Shown here: positions 1 through 10,019 of the stretch, in pieces
How positions within the stretch are numbered: position 1 is the stretch's first letter
Layout: each line of letters starts with the position of its first letter
NCBI GenBank assembly: GCA_015501075.1
Contig: JADNYJ010000569.1
Location: forward strand, 1 to 20,171
DNA: 20,171 bases
Source of the DNA: Gymnopilus junonius
Taxonomy: Eukaryota; Basidiomycota; Agaricomycetes; Agaricales; Galerinaceae
Direction of reading: 5' to 3'
The notes under the pieces: generated by a model
What the model saw: only the letters and a program-made list of their open reading frames with translations
Database searches by the model: none
Told to the model about the DNA's origin: nothing
Translations under genes and position numbers: made by a program

Positions 1-243
1 GTTGTCGATCGCATATTGGGGTCGTACGAAAGATGGGGTGAGGCTGTTCGGAGATTCGCGAGGGGCGGAGCGGGCGTGGATGTTTTGAGTTCTACAAAGT
101 TGAAAGAGATGCTAAGGGGCGTTTGTGGAGATACCAACGGTTTCGGTGTGGTGGAAGGGCGTAGGGGTGTACTTAAACTCTCCAAAATGGTGACATTTTT
201 TGACTCGAGACACCATGTACTTCACAGCTGGAGGGTAGTTTAG
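1..243 (+). CDS. Unrecognised protein, C-terminal fragment cut by the left edge
   Basis: Frame 1 is open from the first base to a TAG at 241-243, giving about 80 residues with no start inside that is clearly the true one. The stretch has a mixed charged composition that looks coding up to about residue 65 (a segment reading DVLSSTKLKEMLR, then GVVEG and VLKLSKM). The last 15 residues look less protein-like, so the true end could be a splice donor before 243. I do not recognise the family. It may be the last exon of a gene starting to the left of the window, or chance. No function is proposed. Confidence 0.3.
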   Translation, partial: VVDRILGSYERWGEAVRRFARGGAGVDVLSSTKLKEMLRGVCGDTNGFGVVEGRRGVLKLSKMVTFFDSRHHVLHSWRVV

Positions 244-1324
244 ATAGGATATGCTCCGAATGCTCATAAGGAAGATAAGATTGCTCATTCTTAGCGCCTG
301 TCTGCTGATCCTTGGATTAAGCTTTAGCATGCTATTCAATTTTCAAAGTACCAGTCTAGCAGCATTGAGTCCGAACGTTGTTCTTGACACTACTAGACAA
401 GTGACTGGACATTGGATAGACACTTACCCGCAATGGGTCGTAGTAAGAATCAGCCATACCAAATTAAAACAGTCCATATGGACTCGCACCGGATGGGGGT
501 TGTTGACAGGACGGAAGCTGAGTTAAATGAGCATGTTAGCAGCGAGATTATGACGTACAGCTTTGACCAACCTTCGACAATTTGCTGGCAAATGCCATCA
601 GCCATGATTTCGGGTGAATTCCTGGAAAAGTAAGTAGATTGAAGTTTCGGATCTTCGATTCTGATGTGTTTGAATATGAGGTTGGATCCGATAATGCTGG
701 AGCAGGCGGATTATTCTTTCATACCTGGCTCTCTTCATAAGATTCCATTCACGAAGAATCTGCCTGCGCCATCCGATATCTATTTTTCAAGGAGGAAGAA
801 ACACTGACAACGCCTCATAATCCACAGTGATCATTGTAATTGTATACCTCCATGGGTAGTATAATTGAAGCTTTGAAATAGTTTGACTGGTCGCGACTTC
901 CGGACAAGTTCAATGACTAGAGGATTCCCAGGCGTTGATTCTGAACAACGGGTTAACATTGGATGAACCTATTGCGCGGTTATCTGACTGAACGTTAAGT
1001 TGCATAACAAAAATCGAAAGCTAGAAGGCTTCTGAAAATCATGCTCAAGGTTGTGTCTGCTGTCAAAACATGAAACAGGGTAGAAAGGTAGAAAGGGCAA
1101 GGTTGCTAGAGGGGTAACGCAGCTGACTCGCGCAGAGCCAGAGAGCACGGCGGTATGTCGGCTTGGCGCGATCTTCCTCTGGATGATAAAAAGGCCAAAA
1201 AGCATGTCTGGGTGTCCCCAAACTCCAATTTTTCAACTGAACTTGGTGAGCTAACCCATTCAACAAAATACATACACACCTCGCTAATACAACAGCCCAA
1301 CAGGAGCCCAATATAATTGTCACG
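244..1324. other. Stretch without a supported gene
   Basis: No exon structure could be supported here. One open frame at 251-526 (+) begins with ATG and codes for a hydrophobic, leucine-rich segment near residues 10-32 that would pass as a signal anchor. It then ends without recognisable sequence, and its flanks show no consistent splice sites. The stretch probably serves as the 5' region of the small gene that follows; no clear TATA box was seen. Confidence 0.4.
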
Positions 1325-1777
1325 ATGTCCACCGAAAGTAAGTTTCTCACTTCAGCGTCATTAAACCAACGGGGTGCTGACAACTGAGCTAGTTCCCGAT
1401 AACGTATTTGACTTGGCGGCTGGGGAACCAGAGCTGCTGGATGGTATCCAGCATGTCGAACAGACCTTGACAGCCCAACCTGTTTTTCTGGACGAAGGAG
1501 GTGTAACCCTTCGAGTTATTGCCGGCGGTGGGAATATCAAGTTTAGGGTTCCACAAGTTTCAGGCTCTGGCTCATGCTCCTCCTGGACCAAAGGCGTTGG
1601 GCGCTTCCATGGAGAGGAGACCCCTTTCAGGTCGTCGGGGGAACTTTTGAACTTGCCATCGACGCGAATTCTGCAACTCTGACTTTGCGGTCAGGAGGCA
1701 GGACAGTGTTCGGACCAACCACCTATATCGGAGCGCAAAGAGGGTTAGTTGGCAGGTACAATGGTAACTGGAATTGA
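1325..1777 (+). CDS. Small unrecognised protein, frame broken near 1613
   Basis: Two overlapping open frames read as one protein of about 130 residues. The first part (from about 1389) contains LVPDNVFDLAAGEPELL, then a Gly-rich strand-like stretch (VIAGGGNIKFRVPQVSGSGS) and GVGRFHGEETPF. The second part, in the next frame, continues with FQVVGGTFELAID, TLTLRSGGRTVFGPTTY and a Trp-Asn end. The join needs one extra base at the C run of GACCCCTTT near 1613-1616. An ATG at 1325 followed by a GTAAGT donor at 1338, a CTGAC branch-like site at 1376-1380 and an acceptor at 1387-1388 suggests a short first exon, but that splice is also one base out of phase. The alternating hydrophobic pattern and glycines suggest a small beta-rich protein (inference). 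I cannot name the family. Confidence 0.45.
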
Positions 1778-2201
1778 TGAATATGGTATTCGACTCTTGA
1801 AGCGGCAAGAAGAGAATGGCAGCTTGTGGGTCAGAAATAGCACCAGAATCAAGGAGGACCTCAGTCGCATTCGCCTGAAAGGGGTAGACAGACGCTTCAT
1901 ACGTTCGGGATCCTGTCGAACGATGTCGCCAGACGTAGTGAATTTCGGTGTATCTGACCATTCTGCTGGCAAGTTCCAGTGGAGATTCAAGTGCGGGGTT
2001 TGGTTACATAGGACTGCGACGCGACATGGTAACTATCATGTGATAGACCTGTGACTGCTCGTCACTTTTGCTGTCTCCTTCCTTCCTCGTCCTTGCTTCT
2101 GTCTCTGCCACTTCCTTTGTCTCTGTCTCTCGGCTTTTTTCTTCTGGTTCCAAGTCCGTTCCCTGGTCTTTTTCCCTCTATTCTTCATCCTATCCACTGG
2201 C
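1778..2201. other. Intergenic stretch with a polypyrimidine tract
   Basis: No gene was supported. From about 2069 to 2180 the top strand is very rich in C and T (TCCTTCCTCGTCC, CTCTGTCTCTCGG). It runs straight into the peptidase-like reading frame that begins near 2202. In the same frame it would encode a Leu/Ser/Pro-rich string, probably not real protein. It may be an intron or promoter pyrimidine tract of the following gene, or the seam where that gene lost its 5' part. Confidence 0.4.
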
Positions 2202-2845
2202 CAACCCGTGATTGGGCCCTAATCGAGCTCTACAATGACAAGTTTGACTGGTCTACGTTTAAAGGCAACAAGGTTTATATTGGTATGTTTTCCATCTTGG
2301 CCGGTATCGTCTTGTCTCATAGTTTTGGCTGACCATAATACCCCTCCCACCCCTGCAGGTGGCAACCTCTCGTCATTGGACTATGGAAAGTTCATGTTCC
2401 CCCATCCGAGGACCAGGCCGACTACGAGTACCCTGAAGACGGTCTTCTCCAGGCATTTGGCATCATCCAGCCCGAGGAGATTCGTCACCCCAAGCAACTC
2501 GACGCCAACTGGGAAGAGTGTCTTCTCGTCGTCAAGCACGGTCTGGCGACGGGCACAACCATCGGTCGAGTCACGGGAATGGAGTCTTTCACTCGCAAGT
2601 TCAACGAGTACGGTATTAAAAAGACGGTGATGGAAATAGCTGTCCTCCCCTATGGCAGCACACACGGTCCGTTCTCTGCTCCTGGCGACTCGGGCTCGAT
2701 TGTCCTTGACAGGAAAGGGCGTATCCTCGGGATGCTGAATGGAGGTGCTGGCTCTATTGACAAGACTGATATCACCTATCTCACGCCATACTCGTACATT
2801 GAGAAGGATATCAAAAAGTACTTCCCCAGGTCCATTCTCTACTGA
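2202..2845 (+). pseudogene. Trypsin-like (S1-fold) peptidase, 5'-truncated and frame-shifted
   Basis: The reading frame starts abruptly with TRDWALIELYNDKFDW, where DWALIEL fits the strand holding the catalytic Asp of trypsin-like enzymes. It ends with the nucleophile motif APGDSGSIV about 130 residues later and a stop at 2843-2845. An intron is clear at 2283-2358 (GTATGT...CTGCAG). The segment after it (GGNLSSLDYGKFMFPHP) lies in one frame and the next (EDQADYEYPEDGLLQAFG) in another. The switch sits at CCCCCATCCGAG, 2401-2412, and fits loss of one C. The part that should hold the catalytic His and the N-terminal half was not found upstream. This resembles a family of uncharacterised GDSGS proteins in Agaricomycetes (from memory). 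Substrate is unknown. Either a relic or a gene with an upstream exon I missed plus a sequence error. Confidence 0.65.
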
Positions 2846-4520
2846 ATACCCATGATCCGCTCCAAGTTTATGATATGATTCCAATGTGAAGATGGGCGGG
2901 AATGTTCTGCCCTTCAGAGACGAAGAGACGTCATACCAGCCTTTGTACCCTCTGTGGTATTAAATAACCGCCTTTTTGAGCACGCCCAAGGCCGACAACA
3001 CCGTCAACGCTAACGTGCTTCTTTCGATCTCCGCTCTCCGCTGTCGTTCCCTACATGAATGTATGGTATCCAAGATAGAAGAGCTTCGTCCGAATCCCCC
3101 GGTCTCTCTCGAAGCGTCTCTCATGAAAGTCGCCTTGCGATGTGAAGGGCTTGTGCCGCTCCAGCGCCTTCCAACTTCGCTCCTTCATCAGAACTTCTGC
3201 TCAACAGAATTTCTCCGCCACAAATGGGGCACGCTCATCAGAGATGGACCCCATAGTCACCACAACGCTTCGGTACTCAATCTTGAAAAGTGCGGGAAAT
3301 TGACGAAATACATCTGGCAGCGGAAGGGTGATTCTTCTGGAGACTATTACCTGACTTTCTCTGACAGGTTGGCTGTGAGATTTGGCCTCAAGAATCCTTT
3401 ATACTAGAAAGTTTACTCTTGCACATTCTACCTCACATTGAAAGTAGTGATTCTACTGAGATGTCGCGTGCAAGACACAGAATCACGGAATCACGTGTAT
3501 ATTAAGCAAATGCTTGGGCCACTTCAGTTAATCAAACCACTTCGTTCTGCTTTTGCTTGTCGCCTGATGCGCAAAGAGTTTTCACTCTCCAAAGCATTGT
3601 CCACTGTCCAAGCCCTATCCTTCCAAGCACTGTAGCACTGCTATGCTTTTGCATTTCACAATCGGCACCGCAACAGGTTACAGCATCATAACCCCAACTT
3701 CCCGGACTTCTTGGCGACTATTAACTAGCACTTGAGCAATGTGGAACTTCACTGCAAGGTCGCCGGTGACTTCAAGCCTTGTTCTGGTTCGATATCACCA
3801 TCGGATCTCCTGCTTTGTTGTCAGTCCCTGCGCGCCTACCATCTGAATTCGCTTCTTAGATCAACTTTTTATCGTACTTCACGCGTCCGCGGCCTCGATT
3901 TCTGCTGCTGCCAAACGACTTAAAATCACATATTACGGAACATTGACGCAAGAAAACAATTGATTGATGAGGTATTCATGGTTAGTCGGTTTTGAAGGCC
4001 ATGAGCATATGAGCTGTCATTTCGATGCTCGTGGTTTCCTGCCTCTTGAGCTCCCATGAAAGTCTGCTTCACGGGCAATTTGTGATAGTCTGCCAAGACT
4101 TTGAAAGCACATGAAGGTTCCCTAGGACGAACTATCACACAGCCAGGAAGATTGGGAACTACGCTATTTTTAGCGCATATTGATCATGGAACCCTGACAT
4201 CCCATGCAGCAGCGCAGCCTTTCACCAAGAAGTTGCTCGTGGCCAACGCAATATTTAGTTCTTTAACGGACACGCCCACTTTTAAAATAGGAAGAACAAC
4301 CTGGGACAGGAGCCAATTGGTAAACCCTTGTTGGAGTCCATGCGCTTCCTCTGTCATCTTGCGACATAGGTTCTCTCGGATGATGACTTGTCGATCAGCT
4401 ATCCGTCGCCGGAGGAAGGTTCCGTCCTCATGCCTCCTCCATTGTAAATTTCTTGTCCATGCGATCAGGTTAGATAAGGGTAGTTATGTTCGACAAGGCT
4501 TCCATCGAGAACCACCCTCC
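2846..4520. other. Stretch with no firm gene; one doubtful ORF at 3063-3407
   Basis: The only frame worth naming is 3063-3407 (+), ATG start, about 114 residues, with Leu-rich N-terminal and YYLTFSDRLAVRFGL near the C terminus. The open frame continues upstream to about 2976 without another ATG. Composition is plausible for protein, but no motif, homologue or intron supports it (confidence about 0.15). Other open frames here, including 4101-4532, look like chance. The right end serves as the promoter region of the S53 peptidase gene. Confidence 0.35.
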
Positions 4521-4525
4521 ATGAC

Positions 4526-4532
4526 TATATAA
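4526..4532 (+). promoter_or_regulatory. TATA box of the S53 peptidase gene
   Basis: TATATAA lies about 90 bases upstream of the ATG at 4621, followed by a pyrimidine-rich leader (TTCGTTCTTTCTCAG). Position and sequence suit a strongly transcribed fungal gene for a secreted enzyme. Assignment is by position only. Confidence 0.55.
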
Positions 4533-4620
4533 TTACTGCTGGCCTCGCAACATATCCTATAGGCTTTTCGTTCTTTCTCAGACGTCTGCAAGCCTAGTCA
4601 TTCGCTCTTTACTGCCTTCG

Positions 4621-6978
4621 ATGTTGTGGTCGTCAATCCTCCTTTTGGGTGCTGCTCAGTTTTGTGCTTCCAGTGTGCTTTCCGGCGTTGGAACGACCTC
4701 GCTGAGAAGCACTCATGGGTCGAGATCCCCCGCGGCTGGCAAATGAAAGGGCCTGCTCCATCTAACCACATCTTCGAGCTACGAATTGGTTTGAAGCAAG
4801 ATGGCATGGACAAGCTCATTGAAAATCTTATGGAAATCAGTGACCCCACACATGCAAGGTACGTAGGATGCAAATTCCAAAAATTTCAAGAAGAGACTGA
4901 GTGTGCAATTTTGCAGATATGCTCAGCACCTGACCAAAGAGGAGACGGATGCATTTTTGGCCCCCATGCCGATTCTACTGCCGTTGTCGAAGAGTGGCTA
5001 TTTTTCCATGGTATCGATACTTCGAGTGCGCAACGTTCGATGCCGGTGACTGGATCAAACTGCAGGTGTCCGTTGACCAAGCCGAGCGGATGTTGGGTAC
5101 CAAGTATAACGTGTATCAGCATGGACCATCTGGCGAACAAGTCGTCCGGACACTCAGCTACTCACTCCCTAAGGAACTGCTCTCCCACGTCGACGTTGTT
5201 ACCCCAACGACTTATTTCGGGACGCTCAGGAGCATGAAGAAGACGAGCTTCTTGCAGCCAGACAGGAAACCTCTCACCGATGAAGAAGCTGCTGCTCTCC
5301 GTTTTGGTTCTGATGCTGCTGTTCCTTCCAGTTGCGCTAGCACCATAACTCCTACGTGCCTGCGTGACTTGTACAACACTTCTACCTACACTCCTGCCGC
5401 AACCAATGTTAAAGCTTGGTGTTGCTGGTTATCTTGATGAATTCGCCAACACTGCTGATTTGCAGGTAAATACAATCATAAACGGTTGTATAATGCCATT
5501 AAATTTTTACTCGTGTGTAGTCGTTCTTCAAGAAGTTCCGCACAGATGCCGTCGGTTCTTCCTTTACTACCGTCCAGGTCAATGGAGGAGGGAATGACCA
5601 AACAGATCCCGGCGTTGAGGTACGATCAATTCAGGCCAGGAAAACAATGTGTGGTTCTAATATCTATACCCTAGGCCAATCTCGATATTCAATACACGAC
5701 TGGAATTTCATTCCCAACTCCGAATATCTACTACAGGTAGGACATGTGAAGACTTTAAAAAGGAAGGCCTTTCTGACATGTTTATTTTTCTCAGCACTGG
5801 TGGATCACCTCCTTTCACTCCAGACAGCAATACGCCCACTAACACCAATGAGCCATATCTCGATTTCCTCAACTTCCTCTTAGCCCAGTCAACCATTCCG
5901 CAAACACTTACTACGTCCTACGGCGATGATGAGCAAACCGTAAGCACCTTCCACGATACATGATAATGCTGGGCCTTCTGAGCAGTCGCTTTCCAGGTGC
6001 CTCTTGACTATGCTACATCTGTATGCAACCTATTCGCCACTCTAGGCTCTCGTGGAACAACTATCTTCCGAGTGGTGATGATGGGTAAGTTTTGAACTTA
6101 ATTATAGTACTGAATGTGATCAATTTGAGTGTCGGTGCTGGCAATTGTCAACAAACGATGGCAAGGGAACTGTCATATTCCAGCCTAATTTCCCTGCCTC
6201 GTTCGTCCAATTTACTTATTGATGAATTACTGATAAGACATTCTCTACCCGCACAGATGCCCATTTGTCACTACTGTCGGCGCGACCACCAGAGTTAATC
6301 CGGAGGTTGCGCCAGCTTCTCTGGTGGTGGATTTTCTCGGTACTTCGCTGCTCCATCCTACCAGACGACCGCTGTGAATACTTTCCTCAACGGCCTTGGC
6401 ACCAAGTTCAATGGTCTCTTTAAGTTGGTGACTTTTTCTTACATGCTTACCTGCTGCGCTTAATACACAACGAGAACAGCAAGACTGGACGGGCTTACCC
6501 TGATGTCTCTGCCCAAGGCGAAGCCTTCCAGGTCATCGTCGGTGGCCGCACCGAGTCTGTTGCAGGGACTAGCGCCAGCTCTCCGGTAGGGTTCATTAAA
6601 ATACATTTAATGAAAATTATATTCATTTTTTAAAAGACTACAGCTGGCGTTTTCGCTCTCCTAAATGACTTCCGTCTTTCGCAAGGAAAGACATCTTTGG
6701 GTTTCATTAACCCTCTTATCTATTCTACAGCATCTTCTGGATTCACTGATATCACGTCAGGCACGAATCCTGGATGCGGTACTACTGGTGCGTTAAGGTG
6801 CTCCACGCACGATCTATCAATTAATTAATCTCTTTGAACAGGTTTTACTGCTGGAAAAGGATGGGACCCGGTAAGCGTTCTTTTGGTTTCCATACCCCTT
6901 AGCTTTCAACTTACTTGATGTTCTCAGGTCACCGGTCTGGGGACGCCTAATTTCCTCAAGTTGCAGACACTTGTTTAA
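4621..6978 (+). pseudogene. S53 sedolisin / tripeptidyl-peptidase-like secreted protease, frame broken in several places
   Basis: Family S53 enzymes are secreted, acid-active Ser-Glu-Asp peptidases made as proenzymes. The start MLWSSILLLGAAQFCASS is a signal peptide. The prodomain follows (EIPRGWQ, ELRIGLKQ, HLTKEETDAFLAP, RTLSYSLP, TTYFG). Catalytic parts visible are NEPYLDF (Glu and Asp four apart, exon 5795-5939), SGDDG (oxyanion Asp, near 6070-6084) and AGTSASSP (Ser, exon 6480-6585), where the first residue is Ala and Gly is usual. The calcium-site region GWDPVTGLGTP lies near the end. Twelve exons are separated by introns at 4859-4916, 5466-5520, 5620-5674, 5737-5794, 5940-5996, 6085-6129, 6201-6256, 6424-6479, 6586-6636, 6788-6841 and 6871-6927. 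The frame breaks near 4680, 4966, 5041, 5410, 6068, 6147 and 6309. The first three and last two fit one lost base each; 5410 fits two lost and 6068 four lost. Restoring these would give about 588 residues, normal for the family. Splice sites and motifs are otherwise preserved, so this is either a young pseudogene or a sound gene with sequence errors. Confidence 0.92.
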
Positions 6979-8960
6979 CCGTCTGAGTCGAGGCTTCAAC
7001 TTTCGAGTCCTCACATGTCATACTATAAACTTTACTCCGTGTAGACTAGAGTATGGCAGGCATGAACCACGACAAGCTGCCCAGTAAATTTGAGAGACAT
7101 TCAAATAAAAACAATCTAGATCCATTGGTGTGGAGTTGAAATTTGTTACTGCCGCCTCAAAAAATACTAGGCTTGCCAGTTTATTATGTTGGTGTTTTTG
7201 TGACGACTCTTACTCGGTCACTGTCGTGGTTGGTTGTTGTAGAGTACGTATGTTCTAAATCCTTGCCTGCGCCACACTTTATCAATTGATGCGATCACAT
7301 ACTGTAGAGAATATTACTCTAAGGATCGTCGGATACCGGGTATGGGCCGATTATCTAAATTACTTTTTGGTTGAATCATTCTTGAAATCAGAGAAACCGT
7401 TGGGGGCTGAACCAGATTCAACGGCAGTACTTGGAACGAGCTCGGCTGGCACTTTCTCTGGCAGCGTTTGACACTCCTAATCATTTTGTCGCAGATAGAG
7501 CGTTTTCAATACCTCTGGTTATTGCGAACTTGGCCTCTTGTCTTTGACTTCGAATTTTTAATGGAAACGACTAGTGCATAAAGAAAGCGGATTTTCAAGC
7601 GGGTTCGGTAGACGTTTGACAGGCGGTCGGGCGCGGCTAGCACTATTATCCTCAATCGCGGAGCAACTTGGAGCTTCGCGACCCTGCAAAGGAGTACTAG
7701 TAGATGCGAAGTCGGATTTACTGTTATCCTAGTAGAAAACTGGCTGGTGATTGGCTACAAAGATGGACAAGGATTTGCCAGTGCCATCAGCATAGCTCAA
7801 TATTACGGAACAGCAACTGCTACGCTGAGAATGCAGAAAGCTTGCATCTAACAGGGTCATTCAAGTTACCATTTAATTTTAGGAGCTTTGAGAAAGACAT
7901 AGATCAGGCATCGTCCTGTCCAAACCTGTCTTTTAAGATTTACGGTCGACATCAGGCTGAACGCCCAACTAAACCTCGAGGGCCAATAACGGTCTCGAGA
8001 CCTAGGTAAAGTACGGCGTCGGACCGCAATCCGAGTTATTTTACTGGTCAGAAATAGTAGAGTAAAGTCGCTTTGAGAAGTTGGCCAGTAGAGTATAGTT
8101 GAGGCTCTTGATTCACAGAGAGTAAATCAGGAAGCTGGAAGTTCTAAGAAGAAATATAACTTGCCCTAAGTACAGAGTGTTAATATTAGACTGAGCATAC
8201 AGCCTGGCTGCTTAGCACTAAGATTATTAGTATCCAATTTAGCGAAATGTCTACATACCTTCCAGGGTGTCCGTGACACTTGGGAACTATTGATAGTAAT
8301 CAAGGATTTCTCGGTGATTTGTGGTTTCTAGAAGGCGCACTGTTCAAATCGGTACCTGCAAAAGCACGTTCAAAGCGGAGCCCTATAGGTTTAAAGAAGC
8401 AATGCCTTCATCAGGGTTTTCGCCAGGCTTGAGCGTTTCTGCTCCAAGGTCAGCTGGTCTGGTCATTTGAGGAAATGGATGGGAACGGTTTCTAACGGAA
8501 TGGTTTTGGAGATTAGAATCATCAAGCCCACTTACATATCTCATTACGTAGCCCAATTCTTTGTGGTTAGAGGTGTAGCAAGCGAAATGGAACTCAGATT
8601 CATTGCGCCATCGCACCATCCTCCTAGTTGTGGCAGCTGCAATTGAGGAGTTGCAACAGGGTATCATCAGGCATCATCGCTGCAAAAAAGGTTCTGACAT
8701 ACCGACTCACTGCGACCTGGGAATCATCCGAGTCAGAACTAGAGTCTAAGGATGGAATCGGAGAGCGCCCAGAACGGCGGCCATCAGCTACGTCATGGTG
8801 AATGCTGAGAAAATATCGATGAAAAGGGCGCATGCTCATAAGTGGTAAATTGATGGTCTTCAAACACAAAGTAAGAAAGCCAGGTTCGTTCCAAGCCCCT
8901 CGGATTTATTTGGTTGTGTATTTGTTTGTATTGTTGGAATCAAATCCGCCAGAGGTAGGT
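6979..8960. other. Long gene-poor stretch
   Basis: About 2 kb with no supported exon chain on either strand. Open frames at 7704-8009 (+), 8383-8667 (-) and 8624-8869 (-) are short and lack motifs, splice sites or typical protein composition. The last has a Ser/Asp-rich run (SLDSSSDSDDS) that could be an old coding trace. No tRNA-like B box was recognised. Probably intergenic DNA with decayed repeats. Confidence 0.4.
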
Positions 8961-8961
8961 T

Positions 8962-9059
8962 CGGAGCAAGCCCTTGCTCCGGTCCGGGAACCGGACACCT
9001 TCGCAGAAGGGGCTTGGGCAAGGGGGTCCCGGGCCGTAAATCCCGGAACGTACCCCGGG
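8962..9059. repeat. Cluster of GC-rich palindromes
   Basis: A GC-rich island sits in AT-rich surroundings. It opens with a perfect hairpin, CGGAGCAAG-CC-CTTGCTCCG (8962-8981). Immediately after is a second perfect inverted repeat, GTCCGG-GAA-CCGGAC (8982-8996). Two CCCGGG palindromes follow at 9028-9033 and 9054-9059. Such tightly packed palindromes are typical of termini of non-autonomous mobile elements or dispersed GC-rich repeats in fungal genomes, but I could not assign a class. Confidence 0.6.
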
Positions 9060-9090
9060 CGGTTGGTTCGGCCGTCAGGCTGTTAGAAAA
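9057..9090 (+). repeat. Diverged direct repeat, left copy
   Basis: GGGCGGTTGGTTCG, a few bases, then AGGCTGTTAGAAAA. The same two blocks with one change each recur at 9671-9700 (GGGCAGTTGGTTCG, then AGGCCGTTAGAAAA). The copies are about 600 bases apart in the same direction and enclose the PHD-finger relic, so they may be ends of an old inserted element. Confidence 0.5.
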
Positions 9091-9261
9091 TTTTGGGAAT
9101 ACCCTCCATAGGGCACAAAATTGGTAGGAAATATAGCTCAGAAGTGACATACCAAAGTGGATTCATGCACAGAGCAAGTCTTGGATGTATATTTCATAGA
9201 GAAAAAGTAATTCCTAGTCTGTAGACATGATATTGGAGGTTATTATATAATGATCAGATAA

Positions 9262-9624
9262 GATCAAGATAAGACAAAACATAGCCCAGACTACAGGCAT
9301 AGGAGAGCGACGAAATCTACACTTCGCAGTCTCAAAATAGCGACGGAAAGGCATCATATACAAGGGCTGGATGATTTCTTGTGTGGCCTAAGGGTTGATC
9401 CGACTGCCGACGATGTAATTGAATGCAAAAGACCTGGATGTGAGATGAGATGGGTGAGTATTCCTATGATTATTCACATATATTCTCCCTAACAAACTGA
9501 ATCACTGTTTATCTCATTCTAGTACCATCTAATATGTGTATCTGCGGATCAAGCGCCACACAATTGGGCTTGCAAGGCTTGTACGAAGTCCAAGAGTGGA
9601 CGAGGAGGAAAAGTAGCATGGTGA
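9262..9624 (+). pseudogene. PHD-finger relic, C-terminal half
   Basis: An open stretch follows the TAA at 9259-9261 and runs to 9453. It ends in CKRPGCEMRW, meets a GTGAGT donor at 9454, and after a 69-base intron (acceptor at 9521-9522) resumes with YHLICVSADQAPHNWACKAC, then a Lys/Gly-rich tail and TGA at 9622-9624. The spacing Cys-x4-Cys, Trp-Tyr-His-x2-Cys, Trp-x-Cys-x2-Cys is that of the second half of a PHD zinc finger, a module that usually reads histone tails. The first zinc ligands and a start codon are missing. Basidiomycete genomes contain many loose copies of such C-terminal PHD segments, often near mobile DNA (from memory). Probably a truncated relic; it could be the last two exons of a gene whose front part I failed to see. 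Confidence 0.6.
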
Positions 9625-9670
9625 TGATGTCATATTTCCTAATTTAGATATGCAGATCAATCACGTGAAT

Positions 9671-9704
9671 GGGCAGTTGGTTCGAGGAGGCCGTTAGAAA
9701 AAAT
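9671..9704 (+). repeat. Diverged direct repeat, right copy
   Basis: Second copy of the repeat described at 9057-9090. The match is strong in two blocks and lost in between. Just to the right, 9730-9756 contains GGTACCCCCTTGGGCTTGGG, which partly matches in reverse complement the GC-rich island near 9012-9030. Confidence 0.5.
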
Positions 9705-10019
9705 ATGGAGGATAGTTGACCAATTTATATCCTGGTACCCCCTTGGGCTTGGGACAAACTGCCGAAAACAGAGGGGACGTTTAAGCTTGCCTCTCTTTCC
9801 ACAATCATAGACAGCGTGCACAAAAAATAGATAGACAACTAATTTCGATCTTTGGAAATGTGTACCCATTTTTTAAATGATGCAATACTTAGCGGAATGA
9901 AAGCTATTCTGTCTACCACTTGTGTCACAGTTAGGACTGGTAGGCCATTACTGGTGCCTCTAAAATCATGCTTTTTGCGTCGTTTTTTTTTCTGTTGACA
10001 GCTATTACTACCCAAAAGG
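9705..10019. other. Stretch downstream of the helicase fragment, no gene seen
   Basis: No exon was supported. On the minus strand this is where motifs IV-VI of the RecQ-like helicase would be expected to begin. No open frame with helicase motifs was found in it. Confidence 0.4.

Noticed and set aside
1572..1961. Minus-strand ORF of 129 residues
   Set aside because: Antisense of the small gene at 1325-1777, with no motif and a composition that does not look like protein.
2381..2884. Minus-strand ORF of 167 residues
   Set aside because: Antisense shadow of the GDSGS peptidase frame, whose motifs are clear on the plus strand.
4101..4532. Plus-strand ORF of 143 residues upstream of the S53 gene
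   Set aside because: Composition is not protein-like, and it overlaps the TATA box region of the peptidase gene.
8832..9150. ORFs on both strands across the GC-rich island
   Set aside because: They are open mainly because GC-rich palindromes lack stops; the translations are low-complexity Pro/Gly/Arg strings.
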